DNA of 40,704 bases from Alistipes sp. Lineage in GTDB: Bacteria > Bacteroidota > Bacteroidia > Bacteroidales > Rikenellaceae. The position numbers were made by a program, and so were the translations under genes. Shown here piece by piece: positions 1 through 7,704 of the stretch; positions within the stretch are counted from its first letter, which is position 1; every line of letters starts with the position of its first letter. A model generated the notes under the pieces. That model was given only the letters and a program-made list of their open reading frames with translations, was not told the DNA's origin and ran no database searches. Location of the stretch: the NCBI GenBank assembly GCA_017937805.1, contig JAGBCX010000028.1:1-40704 (forward strand). Reading direction: 5' to 3'.

Positions 1-1302
1 AGGAATCTTCATCTTGCCACTCGTGACCATCTTCATCATCTTGCGCATATCCTCGAACTGCTTAATCAGGCGATTGACCTCCGCCATCGAAGTTCCCGAG
101 CCTTTCGCAATGCGCTCACGGCGGCGAGCATTCAGAATTTCGGGTTTCTCACGCTCCAACGGTGTCATCGAGCCGATAATCGCCTCGGTATGTTTGAAGA
201 CATCATCGCCAATCTCCACATCACGCAACATCTTACCCATACCCGGAATCATCGAGGCAACATCTTTGAGGTTACCCATCTTCTTCACCTGGTCAATCTG
301 CGAGAGGAAGTCGTTGAAGTCGAACTTGTTGGTCATCACCTTCTTGGTCAGACGGCGAGCCTCCTGTTCATCATACTGCTGCTGCGCGCGCTCCACGAGC
401 GAAACAACATCGCCCATACCCAAAATACGGTCTGCCATACGCTCGGGGTGGAAGACCTGCAAAGCGTCCATCTTCTCGCCACTCGAAATAAACTTCAACG
501 GCTTATTTACCACCGAACGAATCGAAATCGCAGCACCACCACGGGTGTCGCCATCGAGCTTTGTCAAAACTACGCCATCGAAATCGAGGCGGTCGTTGAA
601 CTCACGAGCTGTATTTACGGCGTCTTGACCTGTCATCGAATCGACCACAAAGAGTGTTTCGCAAGGGTTGATAGTCGCCTTGATTTGAGAAATCTCCTGC
701 ATCATCGCCTCATCAACCGCCAAACGACCTGCGGTATCGACAATAACAACATTGTAGCTGTTCTGACGAGCATATTTAATGGCATTCTCAGCAATCTCGA
801 CAGGGTTTTGGTTGCCCTCCTCGGTATATACCGGCACGCCAATCTGCTCGCCCAAAATCTTCAATTGGTCGATAGCGGCAGGACGATAGACATCGCCTGC
901 AACGAGTAACACCTGACGACCTTTTTTGCTCTTTATGAACGATGCGAGTTTCCCCGAAAAGGTTGTCTTACCCGAGCCCTGCAAACCTGCAATAAGAATT
1001 ACAGCAGGTGAGCCTTCGAGCTTGATGTCGGTAGCCTCGCCACCCATCAGCGCAGCCAACTCGTCACGCACAATCTTGGTCATCATCTGACCGGGCGATA
1101 CCGCTGTGAGGACATTCTGGCCGAGAGCCTTCTGCTTAACCTCGTCAGTGAACTGCTTGGCAACTTTGTAGTTTACATCGGCATCAATCAGCGCACGGCG
1201 AATCTCTTTGAGCGACTCGGCAACATTTATCTCGGTGATGCGACCTTGACCTTTCAGGATTTTGAACGACCGTTCGAGGCGGTCAGTAAGTTTTTCAAAC
1301 AT
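1..1302 (-). CDS. ffh: Signal recognition particle GTPase Ffh, C-terminus cut by window edge
   Basis: Reading the minus strand from the ATG at 1302 gives 434 codons open to the window edge. The product is the SRP54/Ffh GTPase, which binds 4.5S RNA and signal sequences and delivers ribosomes to FtsY at the membrane. The N domain begins MFEKLTDRLERSFK. The G domain shows Walker A GLQGSGKTT, the DTAGRL motif and TKLDGDTRGG. The methionine-rich M domain has started (MIPGMGKM, MRKMMKMVTSGKMK) but its end lies outside. A TACCTTCG -7-like box (minus strand, 1344-1351) with TTTG about 20 bp upstream (1372-1375) is a likely promoter. Housekeeping gene; nothing odd seen. Confidence 0.96.
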   Translation of the reverse strand, partial: MFEKLTDRLERSFKILKGQGRITEINVAESLKEIRRALIDADVNYKVAKQFTDEVKQKALGQNVLTAVSPGQMMTKIVRDELAALMGGEATDIKLEGSPAVILIAGLQGSGKTTFSGKLASFIKSKKGRQVLLVAGDVYRPAAIDQLKILGEQIGVPVYTEEGNQNPVEIAENAIKYARQNSYNVVIVDTAGRLAVDEAMMQEISQIKATINPCETLFVVDSMTGQDAVNTAREFNDRLDFDGVVLTKLDGDTRGGAAISIRSVVNKPLKFISSGEKMDALQVFHPERMADRILGMGDVVSLVERAQQQYDEQEARRLTKKVMTNKFDFNDFLSQIDQVKKMGNLKDVASMIPGMGKMLRDVEIGDDVFKHTEAIIGSMTPLEREKPEILNARRRERIAKGSGTSMAEVNRLIKQFEDMRKMMKMVTSGKMKIP

Positions 1303-1385
1303 ATATATTTTTGTTTATTCTCTATAATTGCATAATTGCGCTGCGAAGGTACGAAAAATATCTATTTTACGCAAACCTCGCTCCG

Positions 1386-1757
1386 TTATCCCAACTTTGC
1401 CAAGAATTTTTCTCTGTTTACGATAAATCGTGTGTGCGTTCCTTCGCCGATGATACTAACCTCGTCACGGGCTGCGATATTGAACTTCAATTCACGCCCG
1501 TTAATCTCTGTAAGTACGGCAGTTGCGGTGATTATCTCACCTACTTTTGTAGCTTTGGAATGTTCGATATTCAGAGCCGTTCCGACAGTTGTATTTCCCT
1601 CCTCCAAGTGGGGTGCAACTGCCATCATTGCGGCATTCTCCATCAAGGCACACATCGCAGGCGTAGCCAAAACTGCCAAGTCGCCCGAGCCGATATACTC
1701 TGCCGTAACCTCCGGCGTAACTCGCATTGTTGCGGTAAATGATAATCCTTCTTTCAT
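1386..1757 (-). CDS. FlK-like hotdog-fold acyl-CoA thioesterase
   Basis: A 123-aa single-domain protein resembling fluoroacetyl-CoA thioesterase FlK and its many relatives of unknown substrate. The FlK catalytic residues Thr42, Glu50 and His76 have counterparts here at a constant offset: Thr32 (LATPAM), Glu40 (ALMENAA) and His66 (NIEHSKAT). The GTALNIEH segment is typical of the fold. It probably hydrolyses a small acyl-CoA in the cytoplasm; fluoroacetyl-CoA is not implied. It has its own promoter, divergent from the DUF4294 gene, and ends 84 bp before ffh. Family call is firm, substrate unknown. Confidence 0.85.
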   Translation of the reverse strand: MKEGLSFTATMRVTPEVTAEYIGSGDLAVLATPAMCALMENAAMMAVAPHLEEGNTTVGTALNIEHSKATKVGEIITATAVLTEINGRELKFNIAARDEVSIIGEGTHTRFIVNREKFLAKLG

Positions 1758-1777
1758 ATTTTTTCTATTTTATGGGG

Positions 1778-1815
1778 CAAATGTACTCAAAATTTCCGCT
1801 AAATCGTTATATTTG
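1778..1815. promoter_or_regulatory. Divergent Bacteroidota promoters between thioesterase and DUF4294 genes
   Basis: The minus strand reads TACATTTG at 1785-1778 (-7 box facing the thioesterase). The plus strand reads TATATTTG at 1808-1815 (-7 box facing the DUF4294 gene, which starts at 1827). Both fit the TAnnTTTG consensus of the Bacteroidota primary sigma factor. The -33 elements are weaker. Confidence 0.6.
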
Positions 1816-1826
1816 CGGAAAGAATT

Positions 1827-2405
1827 ATGAAAAATAGGGTAGTCATATTGCTGTTGCTTATCGCATTTGTTGTGCCGAACGTGTCGGCGCAAAGGCGTGG
1901 CCGTGGTTTCTATCATCAGGAGTGGACGGTAGAGAATGGCGACTCGATACCTCATATCCATATTCTGCCAATTCGCAAATATGCTCGCAAGCCAGATATG
2001 CGCCGTTATCAGCGACTTATACGCCAAGTGAAGAAGTGCTATCCGTTAGCAAAGCAGGCTCGTTTGGAGATGGAACGAATGGAGCGACAACTGCTTGCCG
2101 TGAAGGATAAAAAGGAGCAGGAGAAACTCGCAAAGGAGTTGCAGAAACAACTTATCAAGCAATATACGCCCGTGATTCTCAAAATGACAATTTCGGAGGG
2201 CAAGGTGTTGTTAAAACTTATTGACCGCGAAACGGAACAGACGGCATATCAGATAATTAAAGATTTTCGAGGTGGCTTTGTTGCGGGCTTTTGGCAGATG
2301 TTCGCCAAGATGTTCGGCAACAACCTAAAACTCGACTACCAACCCGAAAAGCGTGATAAACTGCTCGAACAGATTGTGACCTATTACGAAATGGGGTGGC
2401 TGTAA
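1827..2405 (+). CDS. DUF4294 family exported protein
   Basis: A 192-aa protein of unknown function. It opens with a signal peptide (MKNRVVILLLLIAFVVPNVSAQ, cleaved near residue 21). The middle is highly charged and probably helical, with residues 60-115 rich in Lys, Glu and Gln. The phrases ILPIRKYARKPDMRRYQRLIRQVKKCYPLAKQ and FWQMFAKMFGNNLKLDY are characteristic of DUF4294, which is restricted to Bacteroidota. It is transcribed from a TATATTTG promoter just upstream. Expected in the periplasm; no catalytic motif is seen. Confidence 0.8.
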   Translation: MKNRVVILLLLIAFVVPNVSAQRRGRGFYHQEWTVENGDSIPHIHILPIRKYARKPDMRRYQRLIRQVKKCYPLAKQARLEMERMERQLLAVKDKKEQEKLAKELQKQLIKQYTPVILKMTISEGKVLLKLIDRETEQTAYQIIKDFRGGFVAGFWQMFAKMFGNNLKLDYQPEKRDKLLEQIVTYYEMGWL

Positions 2406-2415
2406 AATCGTTCTG

Positions 2416-2513
2416 CTTGACTCTTTTTGCACGAGCCGGCGGATAGCAAAATGCTCACATAGGCTTACTATGCTCCGCTTTTGCTCCCTTGCCTCGCACA
2501 AAAATAGTTCAAG
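2416..2513. repeat. 98-bp imperfect palindrome, MITE/REP-like
   Basis: The ends CTTGACTCTTTTTGCACGAG and (reverse complement of the far end) CTTGAACTATTTTTGTGCGAG match over about 20 bp. Inner segments AGCAAAATGC and GCTTTTGCT also pair, so the whole 98 bp can fold as one long hairpin. It lies between the DUF4294 stop and tRNA-Gln. It could be a non-autonomous mobile repeat, or serve as the terminator of the DUF4294 gene. No second full copy was noticed here. Confidence 0.6.
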
Positions 2514-2602
2514 CATATTCGATTTTATGAACGGAATAATCTTTTATTTCGATTTTTTACAAACTTTTTGCGTTTTGCATTTTGCATTTTGAAATTTATT
2601 TG

Positions 2603-2610
2603 TACCTTTG
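2603..2610 (+). promoter_or_regulatory. Promoter -7 box for tRNA-Gln
   Basis: TACCTTTG lies 21 bp before the tRNA 5' end, preceded by a tandem TTTTGCAT run (2571-2590) that supplies TTTG at -33. This is a textbook Bacteroidota promoter. Confidence 0.7.
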
Positions 2611-2631
2611 CACCGCTTACGAGCAACGGAT

Positions 2632-2702
2632 TGAGCTGTGGTGTAATGGTAACACAGCAGATTTTGGTTCTGTCGTTCTGGGTTCGAGTCCCGGCAGCTC
2701 AA
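2632..2702 (+). tRNA. tRNA-Gln (anticodon TTG)
   Basis: The acceptor stem TGAGCTG pairs with CAGCTCA over 7 bp. The anticodon stem GCAGA/TCTGT encloses the loop TTTTGGT, with anticodon TTG at 2664-2666, reading CAA and CAG. The T arm has GGTTCGAGTCC. The 3' CCA is not encoded. It has its own promoter and a strong terminator downstream. Confidence 0.93.
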
Positions 2703-2709
2703 CACAACA

Positions 2710-2749
2710 AAGAGCCTATCTAACAAGAGAAAAAGTTAGGGAGGCTCTT
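2710..2749 (+). terminator. Rho-independent terminator of tRNA-Gln
   Basis: AAGAGCC (2710-2716) pairs with GGCTCTT (2743-2749), and CTAAC pairs with GTTAG inside it. A T-rich run (TCTGTTTTGG) follows. It sits 8 bp after the tRNA. Confidence 0.7.
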
Positions 2750-2773
2750 CTCTGTTTTGGGGAGGAGTTTTTC

Positions 2774-2926
2774 TTGAGTATTTTGGAGGATTTATCGATT
2801 AAGGAGGTATGTCACAGATGTCATTTTGGAAACCAATCACAATTTACAAGTCGTTTTAAGCGCGAATATGGAGTGACACCGAGACAGTATTGTGAACAGA
2901 ATAAAGTTCGGCTGATAAGCCATTAA
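2774..2926 (+). pseudogene. AraC-family HTH remnant
   Basis: About 50 codons encode the last helix-turn-helix of an AraC/XylS regulator: LSIKEVCHRCHFGNQSQFTSRFKREYGVTPRQYCEQ. This matches the familiar family ending (second HTH, then FKREYGVTPxxY). There is no ATG and no upstream ligand-binding or first-HTH sequence; the frame runs back into the tRNA terminator. It is therefore read as a 5'-deleted gene left beside a tRNA, a common site of integration and deletion. Confidence 0.65.
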
Positions 2927-2962
2927 AAAACAGGTTTTTTACCGAAAATCAGCAATAATCCC

Positions 2963-3070
2963 TTTATTTTGTCATAAAAAAGTATGTATATTTGAAGTGC
3001 TAACAAACAAAGACACAAAGTCTTTTTTACGACATGGCAAAGATATTTTCATTATCTTTGTGCATTGAAT
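2963..3070 (+). promoter_or_regulatory. Two candidate promoters upstream of the alpha/beta hydrolase gene
   Basis: TATATTTG at about 2987-2994, with TTTTG upstream, and TATCTTTG at about 3053-3060 both fit TAnnTTTG. The second is closest to the start codon at 3116. Between tRNA-Gln and the hydrolase this stretch otherwise holds only the AraC remnant. Confidence 0.5.
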
Positions 3071-3115
3071 GCTACTTCGTTATTGTACATAAGGTTTTAA
3101 TAAAAATATCGTAAC

Positions 3116-4495
3116 ATGAGACACTTTGTCCTTTCTGTGGTTTTTATTTTAAGCTCTTGGATTGCTCTTGCACAAGGAGTCAATAATACCACAACTCTGG
3201 CAGGCTCTTGGATTGGAAAACTCTCTTTCGGGTCAAGGGAATTAAATATCGGACTTAATATAGAGCAACAAGACGGATATGTGGTTTGTACTCTTGATAG
3301 CCCGGACCAAGGAGTCAAGGGTATTGGTTGCCACAAAAATACTCTTACGGATAAGAAAATTTCACTCTCTGTGCCTGCTATTGGCGCTTCGTATGAAGCA
3401 GAGTTGGTCGAAGATAAACTTGTTGGAACCTTCTCACAAGGTGGTTTAACCCTCCCACTAACACTTAAACGAGGAGAGTATAAACCTCGTAGACCCCAGA
3501 CTCCGACATCTCCTTTTTCATATACGACCGAAGAGGTGGTATTCACAAATAGAGCTGAGGGTGCTCAACTCTCCGGCACATTGACTTATCCTATTAATTT
3601 CGAGAAGTATAAGGGGGGCTCTGTTCCTGTCGTCTTGATGGTTGCGGGCAGTGGTGGGCAGAATCGTGATGAGGAGATTTTTGACCACAAGCCTTTCCTC
3701 GTTATTGCAGATTTTCTCGCCAAAAATGGAATAGCCTCATTAAGATATGACGATAGAGGGGTTGGTAAATCGACAGGTCCGACAAAAAGTACTACAACCG
3801 AGAATAACCTCGCGGATGCCGAAGCCGGAATCGCATATCTGCGTAGCCTTAAAAAGTTTGGTAAGGTTGGTGCTTTGGGACATAGTGAAGGTGGTACTAT
3901 CGCATTTATGATGGGCGCAAATAAGAGTGTAGATTTTCTTATCTCATTGGCTGGTGCTGCTGCTACTGGTATAGATGTAATTGTTGGTCAAAATAGAGCA
4001 GCAATGAAACTCCAAGGAGTACCCCAAAAGATGATTGACGACTATGCTGTTGCATTGAGGCTTGTATATACAGATAGAATTAGCGGTAAAGAGATTACTG
4101 ACAAGTCTGCATACATTGAAACATTATGCCAAACAAACAAATTGACATTGCCAAATAACTTTAAGTCAAACCTTGTAAAGTGCATCACCTTCGGAGGTAA
4201 CTGGCTGACTTGGTTCTTGAGATATAACCCTGCACAAGCTATTAGCAAGATAGAATGCCCTGTAATGGCGCTAAATGGCACCTTGGATTTACAAGTATTA
4301 AGCACTGACAACTTGCCTATCATCAAAGAGAATTTGCCAAAGAATGAGATGAGCGTAATAAAAGAGTATGATGGTTTGAATCACCTTTTCCAGCATTGTG
4401 TTCCAACTACTGCCCTCAATTATGGCGCGATTGAAGAGACCATATCCGAAGATGTGTTGAAAGATATGGCGAATTGGATAGATACGATAAAGTAA
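3116..4495 (+). CDS. Exported alpha/beta hydrolase
   Basis: A 459-aa protein with a signal peptide (MRHFVLSVVFILSSWIALAQ), an N-terminal beta-rich domain (about residues 25-120) and a C-terminal alpha/beta hydrolase domain of the serine aminopeptidase/dienelactone-hydrolase type. The nucleophile motif is GHSEGG with Ser257. Asp391 (NGTLDLQV) and His423 (GLNHLF) complete a plausible triad. The phrase RYDDRGVGKSTG is typical of Bacteroidota members. It probably acts in the periplasm as an esterase or peptidase on an unknown substrate. It stands alone, with promoters upstream and a hairpin terminator downstream. Confidence 0.85.
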   Translation: MRHFVLSVVFILSSWIALAQGVNNTTTLAGSWIGKLSFGSRELNIGLNIEQQDGYVVCTLDSPDQGVKGIGCHKNTLTDKKISLSVPAIGASYEAELVEDKLVGTFSQGGLTLPLTLKRGEYKPRRPQTPTSPFSYTTEEVVFTNRAEGAQLSGTLTYPINFEKYKGGSVPVVLMVAGSGGQNRDEEIFDHKPFLVIADFLAKNGIASLRYDDRGVGKSTGPTKSTTTENNLADAEAGIAYLRSLKKFGKVGALGHSEGGTIAFMMGANKSVDFLISLAGAAATGIDVIVGQNRAAMKLQGVPQKMIDDYAVALRLVYTDRISGKEITDKSAYIETLCQTNKLTLPNNFKSNLVKCITFGGNWLTWFLRYNPAQAISKIECPVMALNGTLDLQVLSTDNLPIIKENLPKNEMSVIKEYDGLNHLFQHCVPTTALNYGAIEETISEDVLKDMANWIDTIK

Positions 4496-4519
4496 TTTAC
4501 CTATTATTATCTGAATAAC

Positions 4520-4558
4520 AATGGCGACTGCTCTTCGCAGAGTGGTCGCCATTATTTT
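4520..4558 (+). terminator. Rho-independent terminator of the hydrolase gene
   Basis: AATGGCGAC (4520-4528) pairs perfectly with GTCGCCATT (4545-4553), with further pairing in the loop, followed by ATTTTT. It starts 25 bp after the stop codon. Confidence 0.8.
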
Positions 4559-4597
4559 TCGGAATTATATAGTTTAGTATTGCAAACATAAATAAGA

Positions 4598-4642
4598 GCG
4601 TCATTGCGAAGGAGCGTAGCGACTGCGACAATCTCCCACTTT
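4598..4642. repeat. Interspersed GTCATTGCGAAGGAGCG-type repeat
   Basis: The string GTCATTGCGAAGGAGCG followed by TAGCGACTGCGACAATCTCCC has the look of a widespread short interspersed bacterial repeat (GTCATTGCGA...AATCTCCC). It lies in the 455-bp gap before purA and has no coding potential. Recognition is from general familiarity; only one copy is in the window. Confidence 0.45.
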
Positions 4643-4710
4643 TTTTCACTTAAAGAATATATGGAAGATTCCCATGCTAATTTCATTCGCTCGGAATAAC
4701 AATCGCCAAT

Positions 4711-4778
4711 GACCACCGCCGCGATTAAGCGGAGAGCAGAGGTTGCTTGCAAACTATGCCGAAGTGCAGCGGTGAAGA
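4711..4778. repeat. Interspersed repeat RX, copy A (upstream of purA)
   Basis: About 65 bp centred on GAGAGCAGAGGTTGCTTGCA and ACTATGCCGA. It matches 16311-16380 (upstream of pyrB) with a handful of substitutions. No ORF is evident. Both copies precede nucleotide-synthesis genes. See copy B. Confidence 0.7.
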
Positions 4779-4881
4779 CCAAAGGTCAATGGCTAACGGC
4801 TAAAAGCCCATAAGATATGTAAGGTTGAAAAATTGTTAATAAGTGAAATGGTCGCTATATCTCCTATTATTATAGGAAAGT

Positions 4882-4889
4882 GTAATTTT
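4882..4889 (+). promoter_or_regulatory. Candidate purA promoter (-7 box)
   Basis: TAATTTTG about 60 bp before the purA start fits TAnnTTTG; no clear TTTG lies at -33. The direct repeat GAAGACTCA occurs twice in the leader (about 4906 and 4929). No purine riboswitch was recognised. Confidence 0.4.
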
Positions 4890-4950
4890 GTAGTCGTAAA
4901 AATGTGAAGACTCACGCAATTGCATAGGAAGACTCAAAACATTATATAAA

Positions 4951-6216
4951 ATGAAAAAAGTAGATGTAATTCTCGGTCTCCAATGGGGTGACGAGGGTAA
5001 AGGCAAGGTTGTCGATGTATTGACTCCTAATTATCAGGCTGTTGCTCGTTTTCAGGGCGGTCCAAACGCAGGTCACTCACTGAAATTCGAGGGCAAAAGT
5101 TTTGTTTTGCATACCGTTCCATCGGGTATTTTCCGTGACGGCTCAATCAACATTATCGGTAATGGTGTGGTAATTGACCCCGTAATTCTCGCAGAGGAGG
5201 TTGCCGATATCGAGAAGATGGGCGTTGATGTAACCGAGCGTATGGTTATCTCGAAGCGTGCTCACCTTATTCTTCCAACCCACCGTATGCTCGATGCTGC
5301 GAGTGAGGCAGCAAAGGGCAAGACCAAGATTGGCTCGACATTGAAGGGTATCGGTCCTACTTACATGGATAAGACAGGTCGTAACGGCTTGCGTGTAGGC
5401 GATATTTTGATGCCTGACTTCGAGGAGCGTTACAACCGCTTGAAGGCAAAACACGAGGAGATGCTTCGCCAATATGCATACTCTTACGACATCACCGCGT
5501 ACGAGCAGGAGTGGTTCAAGGGTATTGATGTTATCCGCAAATTCAACCTCGTAGATAGCGAGCAGATGGTAAATGAGGCGCTCAAAAACGACACTGCTGT
5601 TTTGGCAGAGGGTGCGCAGGGTTCGTTGCTTGATATCGACTTCGGAACATACCCTTATGTAACATCTTCAAACACGCTCTGCTCGGGCGTATGTAGCGGT
5701 TTGGGCGTTGCTCCAACCCGCATCGGTAATGTATATGGTATCTTCAAGGCTTACTGCACACGCGTAGGTAGCGGTCCGTTCCCAACAGAGTTGTTCGACA
5801 CTACGGGCGAGACTTTGCGCCAGATTGGTAACGAGTTCGGTGCTACAACAGGTCGTCCTCGCCGTTGCGGTTGGTTGGACTTGGTAGCGTTGAAATATAC
5901 CGTGATGATGAACGGTGTAACCGAGTTGATTATGATGAAGAGCGATGTTTTGAATGAGTTTGCTACTATCAAAGTCGCTGTTGGTTACGAGTTGGACGGC
6001 AAGCAGTTGGACTACTTCCCATACGAGTGCACAGACGACATCGTACCTATCTACAAGGAGTTCAAGGGTTGGAACTGCGACATCTGCAATGTCCGCAACT
6101 ATGAGGATTTCCCTGCTGAGTTCAAGGAGTATGTAGAGTTTATCGAGAAGGAGACAGGCGTGCCTGTAAAGATTATCTCGGTAGGTCCGGACCGTGCTGA
6201 GACAATTGTACGATAA
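4951..6216 (+). CDS. purA: Adenylosuccinate synthetase
   Basis: A 421-aa protein of normal family length. It joins IMP and aspartate, using GTP, to make adenylosuccinate, the first step from IMP to AMP. The signature N-terminus (LGLQWGDEGKGKVVD) holds the P-loop and catalytic Asp. The catalytic His region is PNAGHS, and GPTYMDKTGRNGLRVGD, TGRPRRCGWLDL and the GPDR of the guanine-binding tail are present. Cytoplasmic. It is followed 33 bp later by purT on the same strand, so the two are probably co-transcribed. Start ATG at 4951 fits the family. Confidence 0.97.
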   Translation: MKKVDVILGLQWGDEGKGKVVDVLTPNYQAVARFQGGPNAGHSLKFEGKSFVLHTVPSGIFRDGSINIIGNGVVIDPVILAEEVADIEKMGVDVTERMVISKRAHLILPTHRMLDAASEAAKGKTKIGSTLKGIGPTYMDKTGRNGLRVGDILMPDFEERYNRLKAKHEEMLRQYAYSYDITAYEQEWFKGIDVIRKFNLVDSEQMVNEALKNDTAVLAEGAQGSLLDIDFGTYPYVTSSNTLCSGVCSGLGVAPTRIGNVYGIFKAYCTRVGSGPFPTELFDTTGETLRQIGNEFGATTGRPRRCGWLDLVALKYTVMMNGVTELIMMKSDVLNEFATIKVAVGYELDGKQLDYFPYECTDDIVPIYKEFKGWNCDICNVRNYEDFPAEFKEYVEFIEKETGVPVKIISVGPDRAETIVR

Positions 6217-6249
6217 GAAAACCGAAAACCTTAAAAACATTTCGACAAA

Positions 6250-7437
6250 ATGAAGATTGGAACTCCGCTTACGAAAGTGGCAAAAAAAGCGCTCTTGTGT
6301 GGCTCGGGAGAGTTGGGCAAGGAGGTCGCACTCGAACTGCAACGATTTGGCGTAGAGGTTATCGCCCTCGACCGCTATGAGAATGCACCTGCTATGCAGG
6401 TGGCACATCGTAGTTACGTACTCTCGATGCTTGACGGAGAGCGTTTGCGCAAAATTATCGAAACGGAGAAGCCAGATATTATTATTCCTGAGGTGGAGGC
6501 TATTGCAACACCGGTGCTTGTAGAGCTCGAAAAAGAGGGCTACAAGGTTGCTCCAACCGCAAATGCAGTGTGGCTTACGATGAACCGCGAGGGTATTCGC
6601 CGTTTGGCTGCCGAGGAGTGTGGCTTGAAGACCGCAAACTATCGTTTTGCCGACACTCGCGAGGAGTTTGAACAGGCTGTGACAGAGATTGGTATCCCTT
6701 GCGTTGTAAAGCCGATTATGAGTTCGTCAGGACATGGTCAATCGACCATCAAATGCGAGGCTGATATCGATAAAGCGTGGAAAATTGCGCAGGAGGGTGG
6801 TCGTGCAGGAGCAGGTCGTGTAATTGTGGAGAGTTTTGTCAATTTTGACTATGAAATTACACTTCTGACAGTGCGTCATATTGGCGGTACTACGCTGTTG
6901 GAGCCTATTGGTCATCATCAGGTTGATGGCGACTATCGTGAGTCATGGCAACCACAACCAATGAGCGAAAAAGCATATGCAAAAGCACATGAGGTGGCGC
7001 GCACAATTACCGATGCCTTAGGTGGTTACGGAATCTTTGGTGTCGAGATGTTTATCAAGGGTGACGAGGTTATTTTCAGTGAAGTTTCGCCACGCCCACA
7101 CGACACCGGAATGGTAACGATGGCATCGCAGGATTTGTCTGAATTTGCACTCCACGCTCGTGCGGTACTCGGTTTGCCAATACCGTCTGTTCGCTTTATT
7201 GCTCCGAGTGCATCGAAGGCGATTGTTGTGGAGGGCGACACCGACAAAGTAGAGTTCGAGAATATCGAAAAAGTCCTCGAAGAGGAGGGCGTTCAGATTA
7301 GACTCTTCGGAAAGCCGGAGGTTGTTGGACATCGCCGCTTCGGAGTTATTTTGGCTACGGGGGTGTCAGTTGAAGATGCTTTGGCAAAGGCTGAAAGGGC
7401 ATACGCAAAACTCGGAGTGAAGATTTTACCGAGATAA
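6250..7437 (+). CDS. purT: Formate-dependent GAR transformylase PurT
   Basis: A 395-aa ATP-grasp enzyme that makes formyl-GAR from GAR, formate and ATP, an alternative to folate-dependent PurN in purine synthesis. The N-terminus [29 protein letters not shown] is the PurT nucleotide/GAR-binding start. The ATP-grasp core shows [14 protein letters not shown] and [27 protein letters not shown]. It forms a short purine unit with purA. Its use ties purine synthesis to free formate, which is common in anaerobes. Confidence 0.96.
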   Translation: MKIGTPLTKVAKKALLCGSGELGKEVALELQRFGVEVIALDRYENAPAMQVAHRSYVLSMLDGERLRKIIETEKPDIIIPEVEAIATPVLVELEKEGYKVAPTANAVWLTMNREGIRRLAAEECGLKTANYRFADTREEFEQAVTEIGIPCVVKPIMSSSGHGQSTIKCEADIDKAWKIAQEGGRAGAGRVIVESFVNFDYEITLLTVRHIGGTTLLEPIGHHQVDGDYRESWQPQPMSEKAYAKAHEVARTITDALGGYGIFGVEMFIKGDEVIFSEVSPRPHDTGMVTMASQDLSEFALHARAVLGLPIPSVRFIAPSASKAIVVEGDTDKVEFENIEKVLEEEGVQIRLFGKPEVVGHRRFGVILATGVSVEDALAKAERAYAKLGVKILPR

Positions 7438-7460
7438 TTGCAAGTTTTAGGATAATTTAC

Positions 7461-7491
7461 TTTGTAAATTGGTGTAAAAATAATATCTTTG
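7461..7491 (+). promoter_or_regulatory. Promoter of the pyr operon leader
   Basis: TTTG (7461-7464), 19 bp, then TATCTTTG (7484-7491) is an excellent Bacteroidota promoter just after the purT stop. Transcription would start near 7497, giving a leader of about 200 nt ahead of pyrC. Confidence 0.75.
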
Positions 7492-7513
7492 CACCTAAAT
7501 AAAGGATAGGGTA

Positions 7514-7642
7514 ATGAAACGATTTACTTTACTTAATGTTAAGTCGTGCCCGACAACGGGCTATGAGAGCGCACAAGTCGCCCCGCAGCCGTTGTTGTCA
7601 AATTGCCGTTACAACTGTTCTATCACTATTTTGACACATTAA
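7514..7642 (+). CDS. Candidate 42-codon pyr leader peptide
   Basis: A short ORF beginning MKRFTLLNVKSCPTTGYES and ending ITILTH, with a GGATAGGG Shine-Dalgarno-like sequence just before the ATG, which is unusual for Bacteroidota. The start lies about 17 nt after the predicted transcription start, and the stop codon is 8 nt before the terminator-like stem. The ORF overlaps the strand that could pair with that stem. These placements are what a transcription-attenuation leader would need. The peptide has no run of one amino acid, so any sensed signal is unclear. It may be a chance ORF in a structured leader. Confidence 0.5.
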   Translation: MKRFTLLNVKSCPTTGYESAQVAPQPLLSNCRYNCSITILTH

Positions 7643-7679
7643 CTATTATCGGGCGACCTGTTTGGTCGCCTGTTTTTTA
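7573..7679 (+). promoter_or_regulatory. Attenuator: terminator stem and competing antiterminator pairing ahead of pyrC
   Basis: The terminator stem is GGCGACC (7652-7658) with GGTCGCC (7664-7670), a 5-nt loop and the run TGTTTTTTAT. An upstream segment ACAAGTCGCCCCG (7573-7585) can pair with CGGGCGACCTGT (7650-7661), 11 of 12 pairs with one bulge. This would occupy the 5' arm of the terminator, so the two folds exclude each other. A further hairpin GCCCG-ACAA-CGGGC lies at 7548-7561. The layout predicts that pyr transcription is set by premature termination. No PyrR-type binding consensus was recognised. Confidence 0.65.
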
Positions 7680-7704
7680 TTAAGTAGGGCATAAAGTGGA
7701 TTGT

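Noticed and set aside
7497-7704. PyrR-binding element or known riboswitch ahead of pyrC
   Set aside because: No PyrR consensus loop or known aptamer core could be recognised, and no pyrR gene is in the window; only the terminator/antiterminator pairing is supported.
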